Assembly: GCF_016598595.1 (NCBI RefSeq)
Contig: NZ_CP066786.1
Location: forward strand, 1,139,501-1,203,500
From: Martelella lutilitoris
GTDB lineage: Bacteria > Pseudomonadota > Alphaproteobacteria > Rhizobiales > Rhizobiaceae
Length of the DNA: 64,000 bases
Direction of reading: 5' to 3'
The notes under the pieces are model-generated. The model was not told where the DNA came from and searched no databases. It saw only the letters and a program-made list of their open reading frames with translations. The stretch's first letter is position 1. Every line of letters begins with the position of its first letter. Both the position numbers and the translations under genes were made by a program. Positions 28,455-37,096 of this stretch are shown here, piece after piece.

Positions 28455-29909
28455 ATGCAGTGCCTGACCGACTTTTCGACGCCCTTGTCCGGCGACCTTG
28501 AGCAACGCCTCGAACAGCTTGCCGCACGCGCGGCCTGGGAGATGGACTGTATCGAGGCCGTAGCGCCGGTATGGCTGAAAAAGCCAGAGAAAGAGGCGCG
28601 TTACAATGCCGTGATCGTCGGGGCCGGGCTGAACGGGCTCTCGGCCGCCTTCGCGCTGAGGCGTCGCGGCATCGAGGGCATTCTCGTCATCGATCAGGCC
28701 GAGGCCGGGCGCGAGGGGCCGTGGGTCACGTCCGCGCGGATGAAGACGCTGCGCTCGCCGAAGACGCTGGCCGGTCCCGATTTCGGCATTCCGAGCCTCA
28801 GTCCGCGCGCATGGTACGAAGCGGTTTACGGCGCCGAAACCTTTGCCGGGCTCGAGAAGATCGGCCGCGAGGACTGGATGCGCTACATGCTCTGGTTCCG
28901 CCAGGCGAGCGGCGTGACGGTTCATAACGAAACCCGGCTTGAGGCCGTGGCCGAAGCCGAAGAGGGCGTGCGGCTGACGATTTCGGGCAATGCGGGGCTT
29001 CCCGGCGAGATCACCTGCCGCCGGCTGATCATGGCCAATGGCATGGATGGCTGCGGCGGGCCTTACGTGCCGGAGAATGTTGCCGCACTTCCCAAGGTGT
29101 TCTGGACGCATAGCGGCGAAGAGGCCGATGACAGTCATCTTCAGGGCAAGGATGTGATCGTTCTCGGCTCGGCCACCTCCAGCTTCGACTGGGCCGTGAC
29201 CGCGCTGGAGGCGGGCGCGCGCCGCGTCACCATGGTCGCCCGCGCAAAGGAACTTGCCTGCACCGAGGTGCTCGCATGGACCAATTTCCCCGGCTATCTC
29301 GGCACCTTCGCTGAACTGCCGGATGATGAGAAATGGCGCTTCTCGCGGCACTATTATGATCTGAAGGTGCCGCCGACGCAGGACCAATATGACCGCGCCA
29401 CGTCCTATCCGAATTTCACGATGGAGCTTGGCAGCGGCGTAAATGCGCTTGCCGTCGAGGATGGTCGCATCCGCGCCGAGACGAAGAATGGCACGCTGAT
29501 GGCCGATCATATTCTGCTGGGCACTGGCTACAGCGTCGATTTTTCCATGCGGCCGGAGCTTCTCCCCCTTGAGGGGCGTTTTGCCCATTGGCGCGACCGT
29601 TTCATACCGCCTGAAGGCGAGGATTGCCCGCCGGTCTTGCAGGCGCCCTATCTTGGGCGCACATTCGAACTGACGCCGATGGATGCGGCGCGCGACCGGT
29701 GGATCTCGCGCATCCACATGTTCAATGGCGGCGCGGTGCCGAGCCTCGGGCCCGTTTCAAACGGCATCACCGGGGTCAAATACGGCATCGCCCGCATCGC
29801 CGACGGCATGACGCGGGCCTTTTTCCTGGAAGACGCCGCGCGCTTCCGGGAAGAGCTTGCCGGCTATCGCGAACAGCATTTCAATCCGCGCGGAAAGGTC
29901 TCGGCCTGA
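28455..29909 (+). CDS. FAD-dependent oxidoreductase / flavin monooxygenase-like protein
   Basis: A 484-residue two-dinucleotide-domain flavoprotein. The FAD-binding motif GAGLNGLSAAFALRRRG is near residue 54 and a second Rossmann motif, VIVLGSATSSFDWAVTALEAGA, near residue 230 would bind NAD(P)H; GTGYSVDFS follows near the C-terminus. This resembles flavin-containing monooxygenase-type enzymes, though the FMO fingerprint is not complete. It opens a four-gene run (this gene, questin-oxidase-like, two amidohydrolases) with short spacings, suggesting an oxidative first step in a ring-degrading pathway. Substrate unknown. Confidence 0.8.
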   Translation: MQCLTDFSTPLSGDLEQRLEQLAARAAWEMDCIEAVAPVWLKKPEKEARYNAVIVGAGLNGLSAAFALRRRGIEGILVIDQAEAGREGPWVTSARMKTLRSPKTLAGPDFGIPSLSPRAWYEAVYGAETFAGLEKIGREDWMRYMLWFRQASGVTVHNETRLEAVAEAEEGVRLTISGNAGLPGEITCRRLIMANGMDGCGGPYVPENVAALPKVFWTHSGEEADDSHLQGKDVIVLGSATSSFDWAVTALEAGARRVTMVARAKELACTEVLAWTNFPGYLGTFAELPDDEKWRFSRHYYDLKVPPTQDQYDRATSYPNFTMELGSGVNALAVEDGRIRAETKNGTLMADHILLGTGYSVDFSMRPELLPLEGRFAHWRDRFIPPEGEDCPPVLQAPYLGRTFELTPMDAARDRWISRIHMFNGGAVPSLGPVSNGITGVKYGIARIADGMTRAFFLEDAARFREELAGYREQHFNPRGKVSA

Positions 29910-29928
29910 TAGGGCCGGGGAGGACAAC

Positions 29929-30960
29929 ATGACGACACCGCTGACACTCGATGCCGTGCTGGCCAAGGCCCAGACGCGCAGTTTCGAATTTCCCTACATG
30001 CTCGCCAATCACGTGCCGATGGTGCTGATCGCGCTCGACCGGCTCGGCGCCACGCCCGAGCGGCTCGATGAATGGTACGAGACCTATCGCGACGCCCATG
30101 CCGTGCCGCCGATCGCCGCCCCCGTCGCGCCGATCAATCCCGGAAACTGGCAGGAAGCGCTCGGCGAACGCGCCCGCGAGGCGGATTATCGCGGCTTCTT
30201 TGTCGGCGAGGTGCAGCGGCTCGGCATCGACAAGGCAATCCGTGCCTATCTGCCGGCGATGACGCAGGGGGTTGCCGGAAGCGCCACGCATCCGCTGATG
30301 CGGCTTGCCTATGGCGTGTTGAAGAATGATGCGCGCGAGGTCGGCCACGCGCTCGGCTATTGGGCGGCGACCTATCTGCCGCTGCCGGGGCCGGGCAGGT
30401 TCGAAGCCGACACGGATGATCCGGCGGAGGTGTTGGCCGGGATCGCCGAGATCGAGGGCATCCGCGATTACGAGACGGAGACCGATCTGCTCTGGCATAA
30501 TATCCGTGCCGTTGGCGCGCTTCCGGGGTTTGCCCCGGTGATCGATCGGCTGCGATTTCACGATAACACGGTGCGGCGGATGACCGAGGTGTCGCTTGTT
30601 GCCTTCGCCTTCACGCTGGATTTCTCCGCGCTCCACGCCGTCACCGGCATGCACTGGATGCGCCTTGTCACCCCGCATGTGGATGAGGACAAGGTCGAGC
30701 CGCTCTACCGCGCCTTCTGGCAGGTGATCGCGGCGCTTGTGCCGAAGATCGGCTTTCCGGTCTTCCCCACGGCCGATGAGGTGCAGGCCATGCGCGAACG
30801 CGATGCCCCCGAATGGCCGGAGATCAAGGCGGCTGCCATCGCCTCCTATGACGAACACGACGTCAGCTTGACCTTCTCGGCATCGGAAGAGCAGAAAGCA
30901 TGGGGCGGCGACCGGCTCTACCGCGTTGCCGCCGCCCGCCGACTTCGCCTGATCGACTGA
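29929..30960 (+). CDS. Questin-oxidase-like family protein
   Basis: A 343-residue protein matching the questin oxidase-like (AflY/DUF4243) family: FEFPYMLANHVPMVLIALDRLGA at the N-terminus, a central THPLMRLAYGVLKND motif, a second NVRRM-type HDNTVRRMTEVSLVAF and an H-rich VTGMHWMRLVTPH segment. Fungal members act in Baeyer-Villiger-type ring cleavage; bacterial members are largely uncharacterised. The ATG at 29929 has GGGGAGGAC directly upstream. It sits between a flavin oxidoreductase and two deaminase-type amidohydrolases, so a role in oxidative ring opening of a cyclic substrate is an inference from context. Confidence 0.75.
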   Translation: MTTPLTLDAVLAKAQTRSFEFPYMLANHVPMVLIALDRLGATPERLDEWYETYRDAHAVPPIAAPVAPINPGNWQEALGERAREADYRGFFVGEVQRLGIDKAIRAYLPAMTQGVAGSATHPLMRLAYGVLKNDAREVGHALGYWAATYLPLPGPGRFEADTDDPAEVLAGIAEIEGIRDYETETDLLWHNIRAVGALPGFAPVIDRLRFHDNTVRRMTEVSLVAFAFTLDFSALHAVTGMHWMRLVTPHVDEDKVEPLYRAFWQVIAALVPKIGFPVFPTADEVQAMRERDAPEWPEIKAAAIASYDEHDVSLTFSASEEQKAWGGDRLYRVAAARRLRLID

Positions 30961-30969
30961 GGAAAGCCC

Positions 30970-32160
30970 TTGCCTGCACATGTCGTCGTTGAGAATATCC
31001 GCAATCACCGGGGTGAGCGCGTCACGCTCCTGGTCCGGGAGGGGCTTGTTTCCGGATTTGCGCCGGAAGGGGCGGTTGACGTTCCCGATGCGGCCGAGCG
31101 CTTCGACGGCGGCGGGAAGATGATCCTGCCGGGGCTTGTCGATGGGCATATCCATCTCGACAAGACGCTGATCGGATTGCCCTTCATTCCGCATATTCCC
31201 GGCGATACGGTCGCCAAGCGTATTGCCGCCGAGCGCGAGCTGCGCCGCACGGTGGCGCTTCCGGTGACGGCGCGCGGCGGGGCGCTGATCGAGAAGATCG
31301 CCGCACTGGGAACGGTCGCCGTCAGAAGCCATGTCGATATCGACACCGAGACCGGGCTGAAAGGGCTCGAACAGGTGCTGTCGCTGCGAGAAAGCCATGG
31401 TTATCTGATCGACATCGAGATCGTCGCCTTTCCCCAATCCGGCATTATTCGTGATCCGGGCACGGCAGAGCTGCTGCACGAGGCTGTTGCGGCTGGTGCT
31501 GACCTTGTCGGCGGGCTGGATCCGGCGGGCATCGACAATGATATCGAGGGTCATCTCAATGCCGTCTTTGCCATTGCCGAGAGGCACAATGTCGGCGTCG
31601 ACCTGCATCTTCATGATGGCGGCGCGCTTGGCGCTTTCGAACTGCGCCGGATTGCCGAGCGCACGATCGCGCTGTCGCTTCAGGGCCGGGTGGCCGTCAG
31701 TCATGCCTTCTGCCTTGGTGAGCTGGATGATGCGGATTTCGGCAGGACGGCGGCGCTTCTGGCGCGCGCCGAGATCTCGATCATGACCAATGGGCCGGGC
31801 CCGGTGCCGATGCCGCCGGTCAGGCGACTGGCCGAAGCAGGCGTCCGGGTCTTCGCCGGCTCCGACAATATCCGCGATGCCTGGTCACCTTTCGGCAATG
31901 GCGATCTGATCGAACGCGCCGGCATCATCTGCGACCGGCAGGGTTTCCGCGCCGACGATGACCTGGAGCGGGCCTTTGCGCTGGTAACGCAAGCCTCCGG
32001 CGCCGTGCTCGGTCGAGGAGAGCCGCTCTCCCCCGGCGCGCCTGCCGATTTCATTCTGCTCGAATGCGGCAGCATCGCCGAGACGCTGGCCGAGCGTCCC
32101 GTGAGCCGCGCCGTGTTCAAGGCCGGGCGCAAGGTTGCCGAAGCCGGGCGGCTGGTGTGA
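30970..32160 (+). CDS. Cytosine-deaminase-like amidohydrolase
   Basis: A 396-residue metal-dependent hydrolase of the cytosine/isoguanine deaminase branch. Metal ligands are seen in DGHIHLDKT, HVDIDT, VDLHLHDGG, SHAFCLGEL and GSDNIRDAWSPFG. At the place where cytosine deaminase has the catalytic Glu (HxxE), this protein has Asp (HLHD), so its chemistry may differ. TTG is used as start because AGGAAA lies just upstream and no ATG fits. It follows the questin-oxidase-like gene by nine bases and precedes a paralogous amidohydrolase. Probably removes an amino group or opens a ring of a heterocycle. Confidence 0.85.
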   Translation: MPAHVVVENIRNHRGERVTLLVREGLVSGFAPEGAVDVPDAAERFDGGGKMILPGLVDGHIHLDKTLIGLPFIPHIPGDTVAKRIAAERELRRTVALPVTARGGALIEKIAALGTVAVRSHVDIDTETGLKGLEQVLSLRESHGYLIDIEIVAFPQSGIIRDPGTAELLHEAVAAGADLVGGLDPAGIDNDIEGHLNAVFAIAERHNVGVDLHLHDGGALGAFELRRIAERTIALSLQGRVAVSHAFCLGELDDADFGRTAALLARAEISIMTNGPGPVPMPPVRRLAEAGVRVFAGSDNIRDAWSPFGNGDLIERAGIICDRQGFRADDDLERAFALVTQASGAVLGRGEPLSPGAPADFILLECGSIAETLAERPVSRAVFKAGRKVAEAGRLV

Positions 32161-32164
32161 TCTG

Positions 32165-33403
32165 ATGGCTGAGATCGACTTTCTTATCCGCAACGCCCGA
32201 CTTTCTGGGCGGAACCTGCCGGTCGATATCGCCTTTGCCGGTGACCGCATCGCATCTGTTGCAAACGGCATCACCTGCGATGCGCCCTCTTTCGATGCAG
32301 GCGGCAAGCTTGCCACGCCGGGGCTCGCCGAGACCCATATCCACCTCGACAAGGCCGGAATCATCGGCCGTTGCGCGCTCTGCGAGGGCACGCTTGCCGA
32401 AGCCGTGCGCGAAACCGCGAAGGCCAAGGCGGCCTTTACCGAGGCGGATGTCTACGCCCGCGCGGCAACGGTCGTCGAGCAGGCGATATCGCATGGCACG
32501 ACCCTGATGCGCACCTTCGTCGAGATCGATCCGCGCGCGGGTTTCCGCTCCTTCGAGGCGATCAAGGCGATCCGGCGCGATTATGCCGATGCGATCGAGA
32601 TCATCATCTGCGCCTTCGCCCAGGAAGGGCTGACGAACGACCCGGGCACGGAGGAAATGCTGGCCGAGGCGCTGGCGAACGGCGCCGGTCAGGTCGGCGG
32701 CTGCCCCTATACCGATGCCGATCCGGCGGTCCATGTGACGAAGATCTTCGACCTTGCCGAGCGCTTCGGCGTCAACGTCGATTTCCACGTCGATTTCGAC
32801 CTGAAGCCGGAAGGCTCCAATCTCGGCGCCATCATCGCCGAGACGAAACGGCGCGGCTATCAGGGGCGCGTCTCCATCGGCCACGTCACCAAGTTGTCCG
32901 CGCTTGAACCGGACGCCTTTGCCGAAGCGCTTGCGGCACTTGCCGAAGCGGGCATCGCGCTGACCGTGCTGCCGGCGACCGATCTTTACCTCAATGGCCG
33001 CGAATTCACGCATCTGGTGCCGCGCGGCATGACGCCCGGCCACAGGCTGATTGCGGCAGGCGGCATCGCCACGCTTTCCACCAATAATGTGCTGAACCCG
33101 TTCACCCCTTTCGGCGATGCCTCGCTGATGCGCATGGCCAACCTCTACGCCAACATCGCCCAGCTCGGCACGCCGGACGATCTTGCAACCGTCTACGACA
33201 TGATGTCCGGGCAGGCGGAGCGCCTGCTGGGACGAGAGCCCGCCGCCATCGTGGAAGGCGGTCCGGCGACGGTGGTGCTGTTTGATGCGGAAAACCCGGC
33301 CGAGGCCGTGGCGAGGGTGGCGCCGGCCCTTTGCGGCTGGCGAAATGGGAAAAGGACCTTCGAGCGCCCGCCAGCCCGGATTTTATGTTCGCCGGGCCGA
33401 TGA
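32165..33403 (+). CDS. Amidohydrolase, cytosine-deaminase-like with altered active-site residues
   Basis: A 412-residue paralogue of the preceding enzyme. ETHIHLDKA and IGHVTKLSAL keep the metal-binding histidines, but the usual HxxE motif reads HVDF and the ligand Asp of the SDxxxD region is Asn (STNNVLNPFTPFG). Two residues that usually coordinate or catalyse are thus replaced, so it may act on a different substrate, use another residue or serve as a partner. The ATG at 32165 lies four bases after the upstream stop. Last gene of the run beginning at 28455. Confidence 0.8.
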   Translation: MAEIDFLIRNARLSGRNLPVDIAFAGDRIASVANGITCDAPSFDAGGKLATPGLAETHIHLDKAGIIGRCALCEGTLAEAVRETAKAKAAFTEADVYARAATVVEQAISHGTTLMRTFVEIDPRAGFRSFEAIKAIRRDYADAIEIIICAFAQEGLTNDPGTEEMLAEALANGAGQVGGCPYTDADPAVHVTKIFDLAERFGVNVDFHVDFDLKPEGSNLGAIIAETKRRGYQGRVSIGHVTKLSALEPDAFAEALAALAEAGIALTVLPATDLYLNGREFTHLVPRGMTPGHRLIAAGGIATLSTNNVLNPFTPFGDASLMRMANLYANIAQLGTPDDLATVYDMMSGQAERLLGREPAAIVEGGPATVVLFDAENPAEAVARVAPALCGWRNGKRTFERPPARILCSPGR

Positions 33404-33430
33404 AATAAGACGGTGTGGCCGTGTCGGCAC

Positions 33431-33487
33431 GCAAATTGCATTAAGCCATCTTGGGAGACCGTTTTGTGCATGTGAAAGGCAATTTGC
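33431..33487. promoter_or_regulatory. Two facing GCAA-N-TTGC palindromes upstream of LysR gene (shared motif AAATTGCAT)
   Basis: GCAAATTGC at 33431-33439 (within AAATTGCAT, 33433-33441) and its inverse GCAATTTGC at 33479-33487, centres 48 bases apart; the second abuts the LysR start codon. Same 9-mer AAATTGCAT recurs at 34566 and 49356. Likely binding sites for the adjacent regulator. Confidence 0.55.
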
Positions 33488-34486
33488 ATGATCACGGATC
33501 AGAACGGCACGATTGATGTCCGATTTTTACGCACGACCTTCCTTCTGTTGAGCGAACAGAATGTCTCGCGCGTCGCAGCCAGGCTCGGCCAGAGTCAGCC
33601 TTCCGTCAGCGCGGTGCTGAAGCGCGCGCGCCAGGTTTTCGATGATCCGCTTCTGGTCAGGAGCGGGCAGGGCATGGCCGTGACGGAGCGGGGAGAGACG
33701 GTGCGGACCTCGCTTGGCCGCATCCTGGCGGAACTCAGCGAGACCATCAGTCCGGAAGAGGTCTTCGATCCCGCCACCACCGCGTTTGCCATGCGGATTT
33801 CGGCGATGAGCTGTTTCAACGGCTTTCTCATTCCGCCGATTGCCGAGAGGCTCCGCAACGAAGCGCCGGTGGCCTCGATCGATTTCTTCGCGCCTGCCGA
33901 AAGCGACGACCTGACCGAGCAACTGAGTTCCGGCGCTTCCGATCTTCTCGTTGCCAACTGGCCGGCGCCGCATGAAAGCCTGCGCTCCAGCACGATCTTC
34001 GATTGCGAGACTGCCTGCATCATGCGGGCGGACCATCCCTTGGCCGGGCGGTGCAGCCTGTCGCTGGAGGACTATCTCGAGCAGCCGCATCTTTCGCTCG
34101 GTTCCGTCGTCCGGCCGGCCTTCAGTCCCATCGGCGGGCGGTTGAAACAGCTTGGCGTCAACCGCCGGGTGGCGCTCTCCGTGCCCGAATACGCGCTGGT
34201 GCCGCCGGTCGTCGCCCGCACGGACCTGATCTTCACCACGGCCCGGCCCTATGCGGAATTCGTCGTCAGTCGTTACCCGGACTACGGTCTCCGCGTGGTT
34301 CCCGCGCCGCCCGAGTTCGGCAATATGCGGCTTTATCTTCTCTGGCATGAGCGCGCGCACAAGAGTCCGGCCAATCGCTGGGTGCGCAACCTTATCCGGG
34401 ACGTTTCGAGGCGCTACGGCGCTGATCTCGAAGCGCGGCCGACGCCTGCCGCCATGGCCGGTCTTGCCGAGCTCGCGGCGGTATAA
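33488..34486 (+). CDS. LysR-family transcriptional regulator (paralogue of 49432 gene)
   Basis: A 332-residue LysR-type activator. The helix-turn-helix is VSRVAARLGQSQPSVSAVLKRARQVFDDPLLVRSG and the effector domain has DLLVANWPAPHESL and LLWHERAHKSPANRWVR. The ATG has AAAGG eight bases upstream. The protein is clearly related along its whole length to the regulator at 49432-50433. It lies between the deaminase run and a creatininase/ABC operon that begins at 34666 after a 179-base gap containing AAATTGCAT, so it probably controls that operon and itself. The effector is unknown. Confidence 0.92.
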   Translation: MITDQNGTIDVRFLRTTFLLLSEQNVSRVAARLGQSQPSVSAVLKRARQVFDDPLLVRSGQGMAVTERGETVRTSLGRILAELSETISPEEVFDPATTAFAMRISAMSCFNGFLIPPIAERLRNEAPVASIDFFAPAESDDLTEQLSSGASDLLVANWPAPHESLRSSTIFDCETACIMRADHPLAGRCSLSLEDYLEQPHLSLGSVVRPAFSPIGGRLKQLGVNRRVALSVPEYALVPPVVARTDLIFTTARPYAEFVVSRYPDYGLRVVPAPPEFGNMRLYLLWHERAHKSPANRWVRNLIRDVSRRYGADLEARPTPAAMAGLAELAAV

Positions 34487-34565
34487 GCCGGGGCCTATAC
34501 CGCATATAAGCGCCAGCGGAATTGCCGAACGTCAAATGCCATGATCATAATGTAGGCACAAATCG

Positions 34566-34574
34566 AAATTGCAT
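34566..34574. promoter_or_regulatory. AAATTGCAT motif upstream of the creatininase/ABC operon
   Basis: Copy of the 9-mer seen upstream of both LysR genes, about 92 bases before the creatininase-family start at 34666. No complete -35/-10 pair is obvious beside it. Confidence 0.45.
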
Positions 34575-34665
34575 AAAACTTAGTCCGGTTTATCTGCCGT
34601 GCCGAGCCTCGTCGCTCGCGCCGCCGGCGAAGCTTTGCCGAGACGATGGATGGAAGGAAGGCCAA

Positions 34666-35481
34666 ATGCCGCTCAAATCGCACTGGTGGTGGGATCACAC
34701 CACCAAGGACTTCACCGATATGGACATGTCGGAATTCGTGGCGATCCTGCCGGTGGCAGCCGTCGAGCAGCATGGCCCGCACCTCCCCGTTCGCGTCGAC
34801 AGCGCCATCAATGCCGGGATCATCAATCGCGCCGTCGAGATCATGCCGGACGACATGAAGGTTCTGGTCCTGCCGATGCAGGCGGTTGGCAAGTCGGTCG
34901 AGCATCTGGAGTATCCGGGCACGCTGACGCTGTCCTACGAGACGCTCGCCCGCCTCTGGTTCGAGATCGGCGAGAGCGTGGCGCGCGCCGGCTGCAAGAA
35001 GATCATCTTCGCCAATTCCCATGGCGGCCAGCCGCAGGTGATGGAAATCGTCTGCCGCGAACTCAGGATCAAATGCGGCATGTTCGCCGTCTCCTCATGG
35101 GTTTCAGCAGGTGCCAGCCAGGCTGATCTCTATAGCGAGCACGAGCTGAGGCATGGCATCCATGGCGGTGAATCCGAAACCTCGACCATGCTGCATCTCC
35201 ATCCCGATCTGGTCGACATGCAATATGCCGAGGATTTCCAGCCCATGTCGGTGGAGATGGAACGCGGCAATCAGGTGCTGACGGCGGAAGGCCGGATCGG
35301 CTTTGGCTGGCAGACCCAGGACCTGCACCCCTCCGGCGCCTGCGGCAACGCCGCAGCTGCCGACGCTGAGCGCGGCAGGATCCATGTCGAGCGCTCCGCT
35401 CAGAGCCTCGTAGCGCTTGCAGAAGAGGTTCTCGCCTTCCCGATGGAGCGGCTGACCCAGAAGACCATGTTCAAGGACTGA
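34666..35481 (+). CDS. Creatininase-family amidohydrolase (operon A)
   Basis: A 271-residue metal-dependent amidohydrolase of the creatininase family, which hydrolyses cyclic or formyl amides. Conserved metal-binding segments are VEQHGPHLPVRVDSA, ANSHGGQPQ and HGGESETS. No signal sequence is present. The ATG at 34666 with AAGGAAG upstream is the natural start; the 48 codons before it do not resemble the family. It heads an operon with a CocE-type hydrolase, an ABC ATPase, a binding protein and a fused permease. A paralogue lies at 57265. Confidence 0.9.
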   Translation: MPLKSHWWWDHTTKDFTDMDMSEFVAILPVAAVEQHGPHLPVRVDSAINAGIINRAVEIMPDDMKVLVLPMQAVGKSVEHLEYPGTLTLSYETLARLWFEIGESVARAGCKKIIFANSHGGQPQVMEIVCRELRIKCGMFAVSSWVSAGASQADLYSEHELRHGIHGGESETSTMLHLHPDLVDMQYAEDFQPMSVEMERGNQVLTAEGRIGFGWQTQDLHPSGACGNAAAADAERGRIHVERSAQSLVALAEEVLAFPMERLTQKTMFKD

Positions 35482-35485
35482 ACCT

Positions 35486-37096
35486 TTGCTCGCCCGAAAC
35501 CCGACATCAGCTGTTTCAAAGCGCGTCGAGCACCTCCCCCTGAAAGACGGCGTGGTGCTTGCCGCGGATGTCTATCGTCCGGCGGGCGAGGGGGACTGGC
35601 CAGTGCTGTTGATGCGCCAGCCCTATGGTAAGGCAATCGCCTCCACCGTCGTCCTCGCCCATCCCTCCTGGTATGCCCGCCACGGCTACCTCGTGGTGGT
35701 GCAGGACGTGCGAGGCATGGGCGCGTCGGAAGGCGATTTCGATTGTCTGCGCCAGGAATTGAGCGATGGCGCGGAAACGGTCGACTGGGCGCGGGGCCTT
35801 GAGGGCGCCAACGGCAAGATCGGGCTCTACGGCTTTTCCTATCAGGCGATCACGCAATATCTGGCGCTTGCCGGCGGTGCCAGGGTGGATGCCATGGCGC
35901 CGGCCATGGGGTCCTTCGCACCGGAGAAGGACTGGGCCTATGAGGGCGGCGCGCCGCGTTATGCCGGCATGGTCGGCTGGGCGAAGCAGATGGCGCTTCT
36001 CAAGGCGGCCCATGACGGCGACCGCGAGACCCATGCCGCGCTCTCAGTGCTGGGCGGCCTTGATGAAACCGCGCGCTACCTGATGGACCGGCCCGACCTC
36101 TCCCATCTCAAACGCTGGATGGACAATGACGCAGCGGACTGGGATCAGGTTTCACCCGCACGTCTCCTGCGGGAGGTCTCTCTCGACATTCCGGTGCTGC
36201 ATACCGGCGGTTGGTACGATTTCATGCTGGAAGGTACGCTTGCCGCCGACAGGGCCTTCCGCAATGCCTCGTCCGAAACCACGCATCTTGCCATCGGACC
36301 CTGGACGCATATCCCGTGGAACGGGGCGAGCGGTTCGGTTCGGATGCCGGAGGCCGAGGCCTTTTCGGTCGATCGGGCCAATGTCGCGTTTTTCGATTTC
36401 TATCTGAAAGGCAAGGGCGACTCGCCGCCAGCTCTCACAGTGTTCGATCTGGGCGAGCGCGCCTGGAGGACGTTTCGCCGGTTGCCCGCCACGACCGAGA
36501 AGACGATGGCGCTCTGCTCCGGCGGGCTTGCCGCCACCCTTGCCAATGACGGCAGGCTTGGCGATGAGCCCGGCGATGGCGAGGATGTGCTCGTCAGCGA
36601 TCCCTTCCGCCCGGCGCCGCTTGTCGGCGGCCATGTCGGCGAACCGTCGGGCTTCGTCGACCGGGCTCCGGCCGACGATCGTTCCGATGTCGCCGTCTAT
36701 ACCACAGCGCCTTTTGCGCAACCCTTCACCGTTTGCGGGCCTGTCAGGGCCGACATCACCATATCGACGGAAGCACCGGTCTTCGATCTCGTTGCCACGC
36801 TCTCTCTGGTATCCCCCACAGGAGGCGCAAATGTGATCCAGACCGGCATAGCCCGGACGAAAAACACGGGTGCGCCGGTGAGCGTCGGTTTGCGCGCGGC
36901 CTATGTCACAGCGCCGGCGGGCTTCAGCCTCCGCCTGTCGCTGCAGGCCGCCGCCTGGCCCGCCTTTTCTCTCCATGCACAAGACCCGGCATCTGCCGAT
37001 GGGATGAACGCTCAGCCGCTGACGCTGGCGATCCGTCACGCGGCCAGCCGTCTCGTGCTTTCCGTTCTGAATGAGGACACCGCAAATGGCGCCTAA
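35486..37096 (+). CDS. CocE/NonD-family serine hydrolase
   Basis: A 536-residue alpha/beta-hydrolase of the X-Pro dipeptidyl-peptidase (S15)/CocE group, which cleaves esters or amides. The nucleophile Ser118 lies in LYGFSYQAITQYLALAG; the lid and C-terminal jelly-roll domain are present, with the probable catalytic His in AIGPWTHIPW. No signal peptide, so probably cytoplasmic. The start is TTG with AAGGA seven bases upstream, inside the end of the previous gene. It overlaps the following ATPase gene by 11 bases. Substrate is unknown; an acyl or peptidyl amide brought in by the adjacent transporter fits. Confidence 0.85.
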   Translation: MLARNPTSAVSKRVEHLPLKDGVVLAADVYRPAGEGDWPVLLMRQPYGKAIASTVVLAHPSWYARHGYLVVVQDVRGMGASEGDFDCLRQELSDGAETVDWARGLEGANGKIGLYGFSYQAITQYLALAGGARVDAMAPAMGSFAPEKDWAYEGGAPRYAGMVGWAKQMALLKAAHDGDRETHAALSVLGGLDETARYLMDRPDLSHLKRWMDNDAADWDQVSPARLLREVSLDIPVLHTGGWYDFMLEGTLAADRAFRNASSETTHLAIGPWTHIPWNGASGSVRMPEAEAFSVDRANVAFFDFYLKGKGDSPPALTVFDLGERAWRTFRRLPATTEKTMALCSGGLAATLANDGRLGDEPGDGEDVLVSDPFRPAPLVGGHVGEPSGFVDRAPADDRSDVAVYTTAPFAQPFTVCGPVRADITISTEAPVFDLVATLSLVSPTGGANVIQTGIARTKNTGAPVSVGLRAAYVTAPAGFSLRLSLQAAAWPAFSLHAQDPASADGMNAQPLTLAIRHAASRLVLSVLNEDTANGA

